Source: Caenorhabditis elegans (lineage: Eukaryota; Nematoda; Chromadorea; Rhabditida; Rhabditidae). Taken from it: DNA of 64,000 nt. Position numbers and translations under genes: made by a program. The notes under the pieces are model-generated. The model saw only the letters and a program-made list of their open reading frames with translations, had not been told where the DNA came from and ran no database searches. The stretch covers positions 1-64,000 of the forward strand of contig NC_003279.8 of the NCBI RefSeq assembly GCF_000002985.6, read 5' to 3'. This document shows, one piece after another, positions 1-11,494 of the stretch; position 1 is the first letter of the stretch, and every line of letters starts with the position of its first letter.

Positions 1-432
1 GCCTAAGCCTAAGCCTAAGCCTAAGCCTAAGCCTAAGCCTAAGCCTAAGCCTAAGCCTAAGCCTAAGCCTAAGCCTAAGCCTAAGCCTAAGCCTAAGCCT
101 AAGCCTAAGCCTAAGCCTAAGCCTAAGCCTAAGCCTAAGCCTAAGCCTAAGCCTAAGCCTAAGCCTAAGCCTAAGCCTAAGCCTAAGCCTAAGCCTAAGC
201 CTAAGCCTAAGCCTAAGCCTAAGCCTAAGCCTAAGCCTAAGCCTAAGCCTAAGCCTAAGCCTAAGCCTAAGCCTAAGCCTAAGCCTAAGCCTAAGCCTAA
301 GCCTAAGCCTAAGCCTAAGCCTAAGCCTAAGCCTAAGCCTAAGCCTAAGCCTAAGCCTAAGCCTAAGCCTAAGCCTAAGCCTAAGCCTAAGCCTAAGCCT
401 AAGCCTAAGCCTAAGCCTAAGCCTAAGCCTAA
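1..432. repeat. Telomere, 72 copies of GCCTAA
   Basis: A perfect 6-bp tandem array runs from the first base to about 432, giving 72 units with no variants. The complementary strand reads TTAGGC, the canonical nematode telomere repeat, so this is the physical left end of a chromosome. The array stops at the sequence AAAAAATTGAG. Confidence 0.98.
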
Positions 433-573
433 AAAATTGAGATAAGAAAACATTTTACTTTTTCAAAATTGTTTTCATGCTAAATTCAAAACGTTTTTTT
501 TTTAGTGAAGCTTCTAGATATTTGGCGGGTACCTCTAATTTTGCCTGCCTGCCAACCTATATGCTCCTGTGTT
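433..573. repeat. Telomere-adjacent subtelomeric segment, duplicated internally
   Basis: This unique-looking AT-rich segment joins the telomere to the variant array. It includes TAGTGAAGCTTCTAG at about 504-518 and TGCCTGCCTGCC. The whole stretch, from the first base after the telomere to the GTGTTTAGGCCTAAT that opens the variant array, recurs in inverted orientation at about 57704-57857. I could see only a small length difference in a T run. Confidence 0.9.
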
Positions 574-846
574 TAGGCCTAATACTAAGCCTAAGCCTAA
601 GCCTAATACTAAGCCTAAGCCTAAGACTAAGCCTAATACTAAGCCTAAGCCTAAGACTAAGCCTAAGACTAAGCCTAAGACTAAGCCTAATACTAAGCCT
701 AAGCCTAAGACTAAGCCTAAGCCTAATACTAAGCCTAAGCCTAAGACTAAGCCTAATACTAAGCCTAAGCCTAAGACTAAGCCTAAGACTAAGCCTAAGA
801 CTAAGCCTAATACTAAGCCTAAGCCTAAGACTAAGCCTAAGCCTAA
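574..846. repeat. Variant telomere-like array with a 120-bp higher-order unit
   Basis: Here CTAAGC units are mixed with CTAATA and CTAAGA variants. Bases 601-720 and 721-840 are identical, so a 120-bp higher-order unit is present twice in tandem. Long Thr/Lys/Pro or Leu-rich reading frames through this array (477-887, 569-859, and 535-906 minus) are by-products of a repeat length divisible by three and are not genes. Confidence 0.95.
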
Positions 847-1920
847 AAGAATATGGTAGCTACAGAAACGGTAGTACACTCTTCTGAAAATACAAAAAAT
901 TTGCAATTTTTATAGCTAGGGCACTTTTTGTCTGCCCAAATATAGGCAACCAAAAATAATTGCCAAGTTTTTAATGATTTGTTGCATATTGAAAAAAACA
1001 TTTTTCGGGTTTTTTGAAATGAATATCGTAGCTACAGAAACGGTTGTGCACTCATCTGAAAGTTTGTTTTTCTTGTTTTCTTGCACTTTGTGCAGAATTC
1101 TTGATTCTTGATTCTTGCAGAAATTTGCAAGAAAATTCGCAAGAAATTTGTATTAAAAACTGTTCAAAATTTTTGGAAATTAGTTTAAAAATCTCACATT
1201 TTTTTTAGAAAAATTATTTTTAAGAATTTTTCATTTTAGGAATATTGTTATTTCAGAAAATAGCTAAATGTGATTTCTGTAATTTTGCCTGCCAAATTCG
1301 TGAAATGCAATAAAAATCTAATATCCCTCATCAGTGCGATTTCCGAATCAGTATATTTTTACGTAATAGCTTCTTTGACATCAATAAGTATTTGCCTATA
1401 TGACTTTAGACTTGAAATTGGCTATTAATGCCAATTTCATGATATCTAGCCACTTTAGTATAATTGTTTTTAGTTTTTGGCAAAACTATTGTCTAAACAG
1501 ATATTCGTGTTTTCAAGAAATTTTTCATGGTTTTTCTTGGTCTTTTCTTGGTATTTTTTTGACAAAAATTTTTGTTTCTTGATTCTTGCAAAAATTTTTC
1601 CGTTTGACGGCCTTGATGTGCACTACCTTCGCTTAAATACTACATTTTCTGAAAATGTTATAATAGTGTTCATTGTTTCATACAAATACTTATTTAATAG
1701 TATTTCTGGTTATATAATTTGTATAAAAAGTGGTTGACATAACAAGGCTGACGAAACTTTGTGATGGCTGAAAATATTTTCCTAGCTTTATTGATTTTTA
1801 TTTATACGTGTTTGAATAACTTGGCCAAATCGCCGAGAAGGAATAGAATACTGGACGACATTGTACATATTTTCCAAAAAATCAGAAAGTAGATGACGGG
1901 ACCAATTCTTTCTGTCAGGT
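847..1920. other. AT-rich subtelomeric DNA without a recognisable gene
   Basis: The sequence is A/T-rich with imperfect internal repeats, such as AGCTACAGAAACGGT-type copies at about 858 and 1030 and TTCTTGATTCTTGCA at about 1090 and 1577. The reading frames at 1400-1582 and 1477-1737 are short, Phe-rich and lack splice or codon support. A short coding-like stretch on the plus strand near 1818-1890 may belong with the THAP-like debris that follows. Confidence 0.6.
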
Positions 1921-2055
1921 TTTACAACCGCCCAGTGCGTCTACGTCACATGTTGTATAAATGGTTGTAAACAATATGCGGAAACAATCAAATGCATTCC
2001 CATAAGGCATAATATAGAGGCTACAGGCAATGAGTATCGCTCTTTGCTTTGTTTA
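1921..2055 (+). pseudogene. THAP-like zinc-finger fragment beside the foldback element
   Basis: Read from 1921 in frame, the translation contains CCINGCKQYAETIKCIPIRH (starting at 1951), a Cys/His pattern like the first half of a THAP zinc finger (C-x2-4-C, later a proline and basic residues). The frame runs to the TTAA at 2053-2056 where the foldback element begins. Beyond the element's right end (after 3652) the same frame stays open for about 30 codons, as if the element had landed in this sequence. There is no start codon or complete domain. The THAP assignment comes from spacing alone and is tentative. Confidence 0.35.
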
Positions 2056-3652
2056 AAGGGGGAGTAGAGTTTGTGGGGAAATATATGTTTCTGACTCTAA
2101 TTTTGCCCCTGATACCGAATATCGATGTGAAAAAATTTAAAAAAATTTCCCTGATTTTATATTAATTTTTAAAATCCGAAAATCCATTGGATGCCTATAT
2201 GTGAGTTTTTAAACGCAAAATTTTCCCGGCAGAGACGCCCCGCCCACGAAACCGTGCCGCACGTGTGGGTTTACGAGCTGAATATTTTCCTTCTATTTTT
2301 ATTTGATTTTATACCGATTTTCGTCGATTTTTCTCATTTTTTCTCTTTTTTTTGGTGTTTTTTATTGAAAATTTTGTGATTTTCGTAAATTTATTCCTAT
2401 TTATTAATAAAAACAAAAACAATTCCATTAAATATCCCATTTTCAGCGCAAAATCGACTGGAGACTAGGAAAATCGTCTGGAGATAGAACGGATCAACAA
2501 GATTATTATTATATCATTAATAATATTTATCAATTTTCTTCTGAGAGTCTCATTGAGACTCTTATTTACGCCAAGAAATAAATTTAACATTAAAATTGTT
2601 CATTTTTGAAAAAAAAATAATTAAAAAAACACATTTTTTGGAAAAAAAAATAAATAAAAAAAATTGTCCTCGAGGATCCTCCGGAGCGCGTCGAATCAAT
2701 GTTTCCGGAACTCTGAAAATTAAATGTTTGTATGATTGTAGAACCCTTTCGCTATTGAGATTTGATAACTTTTAAGTAATAAAATTTTCGCAGTAAGACA
2801 TTAAAACATTTCACAATTAAGCTGGTTCTGAACTGTGTGAAGTATATTGAAAAAAACTAACTGATACAAAAATATAATTTTATGATAGTTTTCTGGATGT
2901 CCCAATATAAACGATGTCAATTCTGCGACATGCTACAGTCATCCACGAAAGTAACCCGAATACCGACAAAAGAAGAGGAACGCCAACTTTGGATAGACGC
3001 TCTAGGGGCTGATTTTGGTCGGAAAATAGTCGGGAAAAAATAGAGGACATTACAGATGAGGATGAGGATGAAGATAGAAATTTGCCGACAACTTCGTCAT
3101 GCCGCTGATTTTTTTGATGTTCTACGCTTAAATTTTCAGCGAACGAACTATTTTTTATATTTTGATTGTTTTTAAATAATATTTGCCATAAGAAATTCTC
3201 ACTTTTCCAGGAAACGTCGTTTCGCCGCGATTTTCCTCGTCTCCAGTCGATTTTGCGCTGAAAATGGGATATTTAATGGAATTGTTTTTGTTTTTATTAA
3301 TAAATAGGAATAAATTTACGAAAATCACAAAATTTTCAATAAAAAACACCAAAAAAAAAGAGAAAAAATGAGAAAAATCGACGAAAATCGGTATAAAATC
3401 AAATAAAAATAGAAGGAAAATATTCAGCTCGTAAACCCGCAAGTGCGGCACGGTTTCGTGGGCGGGGCGTCTCTGGCGGGAAAATTTTGCGTTTGAAAAC
3501 TCACATATAGGCATCCAATGGATTTTCGGATTTTCAAAATTAATATAAAATCAGGGAAATTTTTTTAAATTTTGTCACATCGATATTCGGTATCAGGGGC
3601 AAAATTAGAGTCAGAAACATATATTTCCCCACAAACTCTACTCCCCCTTTAA
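2053..3652. mobile_element. TTAA-flanked foldback element with ~425-bp inverted arms
   Basis: The left arm (about 2053-2480) and right arm (about 3226-3652) are near-perfect inverted copies. Both start TTAAAGGGGGAGTAGAG from the outside and both include the GCGCAAAATCGACTGGAGAC segment at their inner ends. TTAA sits at both boundaries, which fits TTAA-specific insertion as seen for piggyBac-type elements and their non-autonomous derivatives. The loop of about 745 bp holds AT-rich DNA and a THAP-like fragment. No transposase open reading frame is intact. Confidence 0.85.
2912..3043 (+). pseudogene. THAP-like fragment inside the foldback loop
   Basis: An in-frame stretch ending at TAG (3041-3043) encodes RCQFCDM followed by VTRIPTKEEERQLWIDALG. 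C-x2-C, a conserved proline, basic residues and a tryptophan in this order match the N-terminal half of THAP DNA-binding fingers. The second half (Cys-x2-His) is missing. It could be a relic of a THAP-type transposase or host gene captured by the element. It has no start codon and is too short to be functional. Confidence 0.35.
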
Positions 3653-3746
3653 CAACCACCCGAGGATATATTCGACAAACGATCTATCTACTAGGAATAA
3701 CTCGATTATTGACATATTATAGACTTCTTTTAGTATTTGTAAAATA

Positions 3747-3909
3747 GAGGATCAGACCCAAAATTCAGCCCGCGAAGGCATGACGTCAGCGCGAGGCAGT
3801 AGTTTCCAGAAGAACTCTGTCGTCTACCTTAATGCCTCAAATGCGAACCCGCTTCGGCCATCCTTCTCGCTCAGAGAATGGATTAGAGTTCTCATCAACT
3901 CCTCTGTCT
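3747..3909 (-). ncRNA. Box C/D snoRNA (candidate, recalled as Y74C9A.6)
   Basis: On the minus strand a box C (TGATGA, complement of 3892-3897) near the 5' end and a box D (CTGA, complement of 3752-3755) near the 3' end are bracketed by a six-base terminal stem, AGAGGA at 3900-3905 pairing with TCCTCT at 3746-3751. This is the defining kink-turn arrangement of C/D snoRNAs. The RNA is about 160 nt, longer than typical guide snoRNAs, and a T run follows on the minus strand at about 3742-3745, so independent transcription is possible. The segment is GC-richer than its surroundings. I did not identify a guide target. Confidence 0.7.
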
Positions 3910-4131
3910 AATTTTCAACTGCGGCGGTTGGCGACCGGTATTACCGCGGCGACCGACACCTCCCGGGTTCCGTCGATCGCTGTCTGTTGTGTGCGCCGCG
4001 ACTCCGCCCACCGGTGGTAACTTTTTGTGGGGGAATCTTTGTTTTTGGTCATTTTTCAGCGCTTTTCAGCGATTATTGACCAATTTTGAATAAAATTTTC
4101 AACAGAATATCATCTAAAATATTGCTTAACA
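3910..4131. other. Intergenic segment between the snoRNA and the homt-1 3' end
   Basis: The first ~110 bases are GC-rich (GCGGCGGTTGGCGACCGG, CCGCCCACCGGTGG) and lie upstream of the minus-strand snoRNA, so they may hold its promoter. The remainder is AT-rich and leads into the homt-1 3' end. The reading frame 3832-4020 overlaps the snoRNA and is not a gene. Confidence 0.5.
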
Positions 4132-4137
4132 TTTATT
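4132..4137 (-). promoter_or_regulatory. Polyadenylation signal AATAAA of homt-1
   Basis: The minus strand reads AATAAA about 84 bases past the homt-1 stop codon, implying a 3' end near 4116-4120. Confidence 0.75.
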
Positions 4138-4220
4138 TAACAGAAATAACGTGAGCACGCATGTAAAACATGAAATTTTCGGGAAAATTGCAATTAAACG
4201 AATAAAAATCGATATTTAAA

Positions 4221-7200
4221 TCAATTATTGGTGAATCCGGTGTGTTGAGGCTTCAATGCATACATTTTTACTGGATAAATCTCCTTTGGGAATCCGGTTT
4301 GCAGTGCTTTCGAGACCATGTCCAGTTGAGAATCGGCGAACGCTTTAAGAAGCTCGGGCTGAATAATGAATTGTTTTAAAAAATGTTTAGTAAAAAATTG
4401 TTTTCGTGCAAATTGTCTTCGATATTATCCAAACGTGACGTTTTGCGATTTTCGCGCTAAAATTACAGTAAGTGGGGTCTCGACACGACAATTTTTGTGA
4501 AATACAAACGGGCGTGTGTCTTTAAGAAGTACTGTAGTTTAAAAACTTCATTTCTGTGGAATTTTCATATATTTTTCATAGTTTTTCTCTTTAAATAAAT
4601 CACTTTTCAACAAAAAACTATGAGACAATAGTTTGAAATTACAGTATTCTTTAAAGGTGCACGCCTGCTCGAATTTCGCAAAAACGTGTCGTGTCGAGAC
4701 CCCAATTACAGTATTTTTGACCCGAATATCGCGAAATTTCGAGTCTGGGTGAAAACATTGAAATTTTTGGCAAAATAAAAGAAATATGTCCTTTTTCAGA
4801 ATATATTTTCTAAATTTCGAGACGAAACAACAATTTTAAATGAATTTTAATTTTAAATATTAAATATTTCGGAATTTGGCGTTTTTTATGCATGTCGATT
4901 CACTAACGATTTTGTACTACACGTGGGCAAGTTTATACAGTTTTTGGCTAAAATTTGTGAATTTGAACCGTTTTTCGGCGAATATTTGAAAAATTGGCAA
5001 AACTGGTTCAAAAACAAAAATTTTTTAAACTGTACAAACTGTCCAAAAATTCGTCGTAAATCGACACACCCTTCTCATTTTTTCAAAATTTTAATTGTTT
5101 TCGAATGTTTTTTTTGCAGAATAATTTGTAAAATGAGCCTTTTGTGAATTTTTTTTAATTTCAAAGTTTTTATTATTTTTTCTCAAACCAGCACCTCTGT
5201 TCTCGTCCAACTATGATCATCATCGTCGAATAACCGTTTCTCGTGATTTGTCACATTATCCTTGAGCACAATACATCCACCAGGTTTCAGTCCTTTCTGA
5301 AAATGAAAATTAATTTTAAAAAAATTGAATTATTTTAAATGAAACAGTTTTCAGAGATTTCTCAACTTTTGAGTCCACCACCAGGCCTGCACGTTTTTCG
5401 GGTTTTATCTTTTAAAAAACTGAAAAATCGAAAAATTTCAATTTCTGTTTTGTGGTCAAAATTGTAATTACAGGTAAGCAAATAGTTTAATTTTAAAATT
5501 GAAAATTAGGGAAATGACCGGACATAAGTTTAAAAACCCGATTTTTTCAATAAAAAGGAAAATTGAAAATTTAATAAAACAGGTTGTAAATCAAGGAGAT
5601 CGTATTGATTGAAAAAAAATCCGAATGTTCCGGATTTTTCAGTGGTTTTTTTTGAAAGAAAATCGAAAAAGTAAATGTTTTTAATTTTTAAATTTAAATT
5701 TTTAATCGGAAAAAATGTACGAAATTGACTTTTTAATGTGAAAAATTGTTGTTTTAAAAAAAAATTTTAACCGATACAGATTTTCTAGACTCAGTTTTTT
5801 CGGTTGAATATTGTTTTTTACTATTTTTTCATTACAGAAAGAATCCAATTTTATTTCGCTTAAAAAATAACCGGAGCATCGAAAATATTTTTTTTTCTGT
5901 TTTACTCAAAGCATTTCAATTACCTAGAATTTTGTTTAAAAACTACATGCTTTATTTATGAACGTAATAAATAAGACCCCCTCTTATTTATAAACTTTCA
6001 ACATATTTTCAGTTTTCAGTGCTATCTAGTGCTTACCGCACATCTTTTAAAGAAATCAACCAAATCCTCATCAACCAAATGCCCTGAAACCCATTGAATC
6101 CATATCAAATCATAACGTCGTTCGGGCGGTGCAAACGTCTGCAGTCCTTCGACGAATTTATCTCCAATTCGTGGATGTTTTCCAATATATTGATCACTTT
6201 TCGTGATCAACTCCTCGACGACGTCTTCCATATCAACTTTCGAGAAGAATGGCATTAAGAGATGCTTTGTAACACGTCCGATACCCGCTCCGCAGTCCAG
6301 TGCATAGTCAAAGTAGCCGAATAGATTCTGGAAAATATTTATAAAATTCAAAGTTGGCCCAGGGGTGACCGGCAATTTCAAGCAAATCGGCAAATTGTCA
6401 ATTTTCTGAATTTGCCGAAAATTTGACAAAAACGACAATTTGCCGGTTCGCCGAATTTACCTTTTTTAAATTTAATTTTCAATTCAGGCAAACTGACGAT
6501 TTTCCGTTTGCCGGATATCAATTTGCAGGAATTTCTCAAAGGAATTTTTATTAAGACGGAAACACAGTGCTTTTTTGAATTTTTTTTCCCGTTTTCTTCA
6601 GATATTTTTATAGAATTTACTGACTTTTCAGAATAGATGTAGGACAATTTTGTTGTTTTAAAAATTGAAATTCTGAAATTTCCAACAAAAAAACATGTGC
6701 AAACCCACAAGTTGGCAAAAATATTTTGCATTTGCCGTTTTTCCCGTTTGCCGAAAAGTCTAATTTCGGTAATTGGGCCATTTTTCGAAATTTTGAGCCA
6801 CATAAAAAACTTTGAACCATTTTTGAGAAGTATTATTACGACATTCGTTTATTTGAGCACAATTTGGGCCTATACTTTCAAAATCGGGGTTTGAAAACCC
6901 CTATATGTTCGACCGAATGTTAATCTCATAAAAATTTGATGAAAATAAAATTTTCTACGGCTCATAAACGTATAGCCCCCGTCAGTCTCAAAATTTATAC
7001 GATAGACACTTTTTGGCGTTTATCGCCTATATTCCGTCAAAAACCATTATTCATCATTCTTTCAATGTTGTTTTTTTTAAGGCTAAAAAACTTTCATGCA
7101 AATTTGTTAGCCGTGTCGTGGTTTATACGAAAATTTCAGAATTTATAAAATAAAGGAAAACGAAAATGTTTCTATATACCCTATTTATGTTCTCTGATTC

Positions 7201-10148
7201 CGAATACCAATGTGAAAAATTCAAAAAAAATTCCCTGATTTTATATAAATTTTTGTAAGCGACAAAAATTGTCGTTTGAATTTCACACTTGGTTACAAAA
7301 ATTTATGAAAATGAGGAAAATTTGTTTTAATTTTTTCACATTGATATTCGGAATCAGGAAAATAAATAGGGTCTATAGAAAAATTCCGAACCTTCACTCC
7401 TTCTCTGAGTATAATAAATTTAAAATAAATACAGAAAATTTCAGTTCAGACCTCATTAAATTTGGGTATATTTCTAGGATCCGAGTTTTTACACCAGATT
7501 TACAAACTTTTAGCCTTTCACCGCCTTTTTATGCGCATTTCCCATCAGTCAACTCCAAAAAAATCGCAACTTTTGCCTCATATTTCAAGAATATTCCCCT
7601 TTCTCTCCCCATTGAAAGTCATTTTCGAAACAAGCGGAAGATTCGTCATATGTGGTAATGTGTGGCGTGCGTTGGCAAACAACAAGAAAGAATCATTCTC
7701 TGAAAACAAAAAGCGTTTTGGGTGCCAAAGTAATATTGAAAATCTGCCGTGTTTTCTCATTTTCCATCAAAAGAAAATGAGAAAAAAGTTTCGGCGTTTT
7801 ATTTGATTTCCGGGAAAGAAGACTCGGAAAAAGATTTAATTGAATTTTTCATAGCAAACCTATATTGCAACAACTTTCTAAAAGGTCAGAAATTGCCGCG
7901 TAGCCTAGAAAATTGGAAAACTCTTCCAGCTGGTATTATTTCAGACATGGTGCATCGAAAATTCGAAAATTACAGAAATTAACATTTTGGAGCATCTGCC
8001 AGAAAATTGAGATTACAGTACCCCACTTCTGCCGAGAAATTCGAGGTGGAAGAGGTCTTACAAAATTTTCGGTCACGTGAAAATGGGAAGCGTTCAGGCT
8101 CCACACGACGGAATTCACCTAGTTTTCAGGTGAGAAGATATCGTACGAGGAGAATTGACCTCCAAATCCTGATCGTGACTACAGGTCGTCGTTCGGAGCT
8201 GTGGAAGAGTTTTGAAAATCTTCGACCATGAGAGAAATAGACAGGACGACCAAACATTTTCAGTGGAAGAGCTTTTCCTAGGCCATCAGGATGCTATTTC
8301 GACAGAGCTGAGTTATCCTCAAGTCGTTACGAGGTGTGGAAAAGTTTTCCAAAATCCCCGACCAGGTAGAAAATGAGCACACCGATTAAGTTTCTCCAGT
8401 GGTAGAGTTTTTTCTAGGCCATCATTATGCTATCTAGAAAAAAGCTTCGGCCATGGGGTTTTTAGGCCGTCTATTTATTTCTCATAACTTTCTCAGAAAT
8501 TCGTCTATTTCTCAGAACCCCCCAATGATAAGTTTTTTGCAAAAAAAGTTCTGCTTTGCTCATCAGCCGTAATCAGGTGACCTCATTAGGCCTACCCAAA
8601 CACAGATTTGTCATTATTTTTCAGACAAAAAACACGAAAAAAATCTTCACGCATGGGGTGATAACCTGATTTTAAATCTTACTGTGCCGGCTGGCGCGGC
8701 GAGCTTCGATCACTGAGCCGAAAGATTATGAAAACTATGGGAATGACGGCGTAGCCTAGAAATCGTCCAGGCAGAGATTCTGTCTAATTTTCGAGCATAT
8801 ATCTCCCAGTTTTGTTATTAATTTAAGTAAACTCAAACCTAGAAACAAGTAAAACGGGAGGGGGGGGGGGAATATCAGAAAATTAAATCTTGCGACACTT
8901 TTCCATTGATACTTTCAAGGTAATGCCCAGAGGTGTGCGGCAAATTTTGAAACTTGCGCATGCCGCCTTTTTTTTTTTCTAGAAAACAGTCAGAATTTTT
9001 TGTCGAATTTGTTGAAAATTCGCTAATATACTGTGAGTTTAGAAAAAATAACGAAAAAACTCGGAAAAGGAGGAAGAGATCTGAAATATGTAGATTTTTT
9101 TAGAAAAGACCAGAAATTACTGAAAAATTGGCATTTTTCGTCGAAACCCCAATATACTAAATTATTCGGATTTTTAGAAAATTTTCAAATTCACCATACA
9201 GTGCATTTTTTCCTACTTCTACGACTTTAAAGGGGGGAGCATTTATGCGGAAGGGTCTTGCCGCGCATTTAGTCATCATTTTTAGCAGTTTCTGTGTAAA
9301 ATTCGCGTAGATCACATGAAGATCACAAAATATTTATCCCATATTTCGTATTTCTGTTGCTTTTTCACAAATTAATTGTGATCTACGCGTGATCTCCGCG
9401 AATTTTGAGCAGACTTTGTTAAAAATGATGACTATGTGCACGGCAAGACCCTTCCGCATAAATGCGCCCCCCTTTAAAGTCGTAGAAGTGGAAAAAAAAT
9501 GCACTGTAGCAAAAAATCGAACATTTCTGTTCGATTTTTGAATTTCTCGAAATTTTTTAAAATAATTTTTAAAATAACATTTTTATTTTATTTCGAAAAC
9601 TACCGATTTTAGAAAAATTCTAAAATTTCGATTTTTTTTGTTGATTTTTCGATTTTTAAAATAAAATTTCATAATTTTTTAAACCGATCTTTCTTGCTTT
9701 TCCTGAAAAATCGATGATTTCTATACCTTTTTCTTCAGTCCTTCAATAAATCGTTTCGACGCCGATATGTCGGGCGCGTGAAGCGCTTCGAATCCGCCGA
9801 GCATTCCGTTGACGTCCTGGCTCGCGCGGCTCCAGTATTCCTCCGCCTGAAAGAGAATAGTTGAAAACATTGTTTTGAGACTTAAAAATTTTTTTTTTAG
9901 TTTTTTTCAAAAATTCTTACATGTTATAGAGTTTTTTTTTCAAATTTTCAGCTTTTTTCAGAAAAACTTAGTATTTTCGATAATTTTAAATAAAAAAGTT
10001 TTTTTTCAAAAAATGTTTCGGTTTTTTTTTTAATTTTTGGTCTAAAATTCTCCGCAAAAGATTTGCGTGCTGGCCGAACTTTTTGATTTTGTACCTTTTC
10101 ATAAACATCTTCACCATTGTGAATTCTAGAAGATGATGAAGAGCTCAT
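4221..10148 (-). CDS. homt-1: Alpha-N-terminal protein methyltransferase (NTMT1 family), five exons
   Basis: The exons, in transcript order, are 10095-10148, 9727-9846, 6037-6327, 5195-5296 and 4221-4358. All have GT/AG borders and are in phase, giving 705 bp and 234 aa. The protein begins [18 protein letters not shown]. Residues 37-45 carry VNGMLGGF, 69-76 the SAM-binding motif DCGAGIGR, 131-142 [12 protein letters not shown] and 164-170 IVLKDNV, the landmarks of NTMT1/METTL11A. These enzymes trimethylate the alpha-amino group of proteins starting Xaa-Pro-Lys after Met removal. Length matches the family (about 220-240 aa). Intron 2 is 3.4 kb and filled with repeats. Upstream, nlp-40 is transcribed divergently about 1.5 kb away. 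This matches WormBase Y74C9A.3 as I recall it. Confidence 0.97.
4471..4706. repeat. Inverted repeat of the GGTCTCGACACGACA family
   Basis: In homt-1 intron 4 the ends GGGGTCTCGACACGACA and TGTCGTGTCGAGACCCC face each other. Inside them are inverted copies of a CTTTAAAGA-type segment and AAATTACAGTA. Related copies lie at about 11735-11850 plus 12365-12435, 35703-35885 and around 51110-51435. Confidence 0.8.
6360..6780. repeat. GGCAAATTGCCG-type interspersed repeat
   Basis: Multiple copies of short palindromic words built from CGGCAAATTGCCG and TTTGCCG occupy the start of homt-1 intron 2. The same family recurs at 20570-20640, 58640-58860, 60380-60840 and 62285-62410. Frames read through it (6378-6803 minus) are spurious. 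Confidence 0.65.
7179..7372. repeat. Short inverted repeat in homt-1 intron
   Basis: ACCCTATTTATG..CTGATTCCGAAT at 7179-7205 is mirrored by ATTCGGAATCAGG..AAATAGGGT at about 7348-7372, and the inner AAATTTTTGTAA segments also pair. The motif GATATTCGGAATCAGG and the TCCCTGATTTTATAT segment also occur in the arms of the 2053-3652 element, so the two may share ancestry. Confidence 0.65.
7373..9196. other. Middle of the 3.4-kb homt-1 intron
   Basis: No gene is seen. The region contains TAGGCCA/GGCCTA words, a GGGAG plus 11-G run at about 8856-8870, and unrelated short frames (7269-7658, 7462-7806, 8007-8231) without codon bias or conserved motifs. Confidence 0.55.
9199..9506. mobile_element. 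TA-flanked inverted-repeat element (mariner-like MITE)
   Basis: The left end CAGTGCATTTTTTCC and right end GGAAAAAAAATGCACTG are inverted and each is flanked by TA, the Tc1/mariner target duplication. Arms of about 140 bp include ACTTCTACGACTTTAAAGGGG and the GCGGAAGGGTCTTGCCG segment on both sides. There is no coding capacity. Confidence 0.8.
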
Positions 10149-10230
10149 TTTTGATGTTGTGACAGCTGCTCCGAGCAATCTGGAGACTTTTGTGACGAAA
10201 AGACGAGAGGTCACGGATATGATGATGATA

Positions 10231-11494
10231 CTGGAAATGAGATATTTATATTTACTAGTTCATCGGGAAAATTATTACGAGAAAGATAAACAGACATGTG
10301 CGTTTTTTTAATGGAAGAGAAACACAAGAAAAATCTGGAAAACTAGGCCACGGCTATCAGTGTCGATTTACGGCATACGGTCTCGACACGACTATTTTTG
10401 TTAAATGTGAAGGTATGCACCTTTAAAGAGTACTGTAGTTTGTAACTCTCATTGCTGCAACATATTTGACGCTCAGCGAAAACTACAGCAATTCTTCAAA
10501 AGACTACTGTAGCCTTTGTGTTGACTTACGGGCTCGATTCTCGAAACGAATTTCTGCTCGAATTGTGACAGCCATATTCAATTTGGTATAGTCTTTTCGT
10601 ATTTTTTGCCATTTTTCTGTTTTCTTCTAATATTTAATCTATTATTAAATTATGTCCGTAACTCCCTCCAAAATTAGAACTGCGACCGAACAGAGATTCG
10701 TTCCGCCCCATATTCCGGCCAATCAGATCGAGTAGGCGGAGTTCGAAGTCGCTGATTGGTTTGAAAAGTCGCGGAAATTTGCAAGTTTTAAGGTAGCGAA
10801 AACTGATGACTATTGTAGCGCGCTTGTGTCGATTTACGGAATCTCGATTTTCAGGAATGAATTTTTAATTACATTTTTTCGCTCAATTAATATTCTAAAT
10901 AAATAAATAAATGATTTGAATTAATTTAATTTCATTCGAGCCCGTAGATCGACACATGTGCTACAGTAATCATTAGTTTTCGCTACGAGATATTTTGCGC
11001 GTAAAATATTTTCCCGTAATAACTCTACTCCGACAAACATTACGACCTCCATGGAGGCCTCCAGGTATAGGTGAGACTCTTGTATTTCCAATTCAGAGAC
11101 AATGCGTCACTGGAAGAGAAAACGAAGCGGAAAAAAAAACACGGAAACCCAAAAATAGTGTTTGCCCCGCTCTATTCTTCTCCAATAATTTCTGTGTCTA
11201 ATTTTGAAAGACTCCACCTGTGTATGCCTTCTCGACATAAACCCCCCCCCCCCCCCCTATCTTACATGGTACTGATAACACTTTCAGTCTTTCACACTTT
11301 TGGCGCGCAACGCCGCTCTTTTTTCGCGGCGAGCTGATGACGTCATCAATTTTTCATCGCTTTTGATTATCTTCAATGTTCTAGAAGGGCACATAGGTCA
11401 TCCTTATTTTTTCCTTCTCTTTCTCGTGACGGCCCTTGTTGCGCATGCCCGCCCCCTAGAGCAGGGCGTGGCCTGAACGGCGGCTCCGAGAGCT
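10231..11494. promoter_or_regulatory. Divergent intergenic region between homt-1 and nlp-40
   Basis: This interval must contain both promoters. Much of it is repeat: a partial GGTCTCGACACGACT element (10378-10440) and fragments of the palindromic TCGATTTACGGG family (10440-10560 and 10790-11030). A run of 16 C (about 11242-11257) and GC-rich promoter-like sequence (GCATGCCCGCCCCC, GGGCGTGGCC near 11440-11475) precede the first nlp-40 exon. I see no TATA box I would trust. Confidence 0.6.

Noticed and set aside
477..906. Three overlapping long reading frames of Leu- or Lys/Pro/Thr-rich protein
   Set aside because: They run through the variant telomere array, where hexamer repeats give stop-free frames on both strands. 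No start context or splicing supports them.
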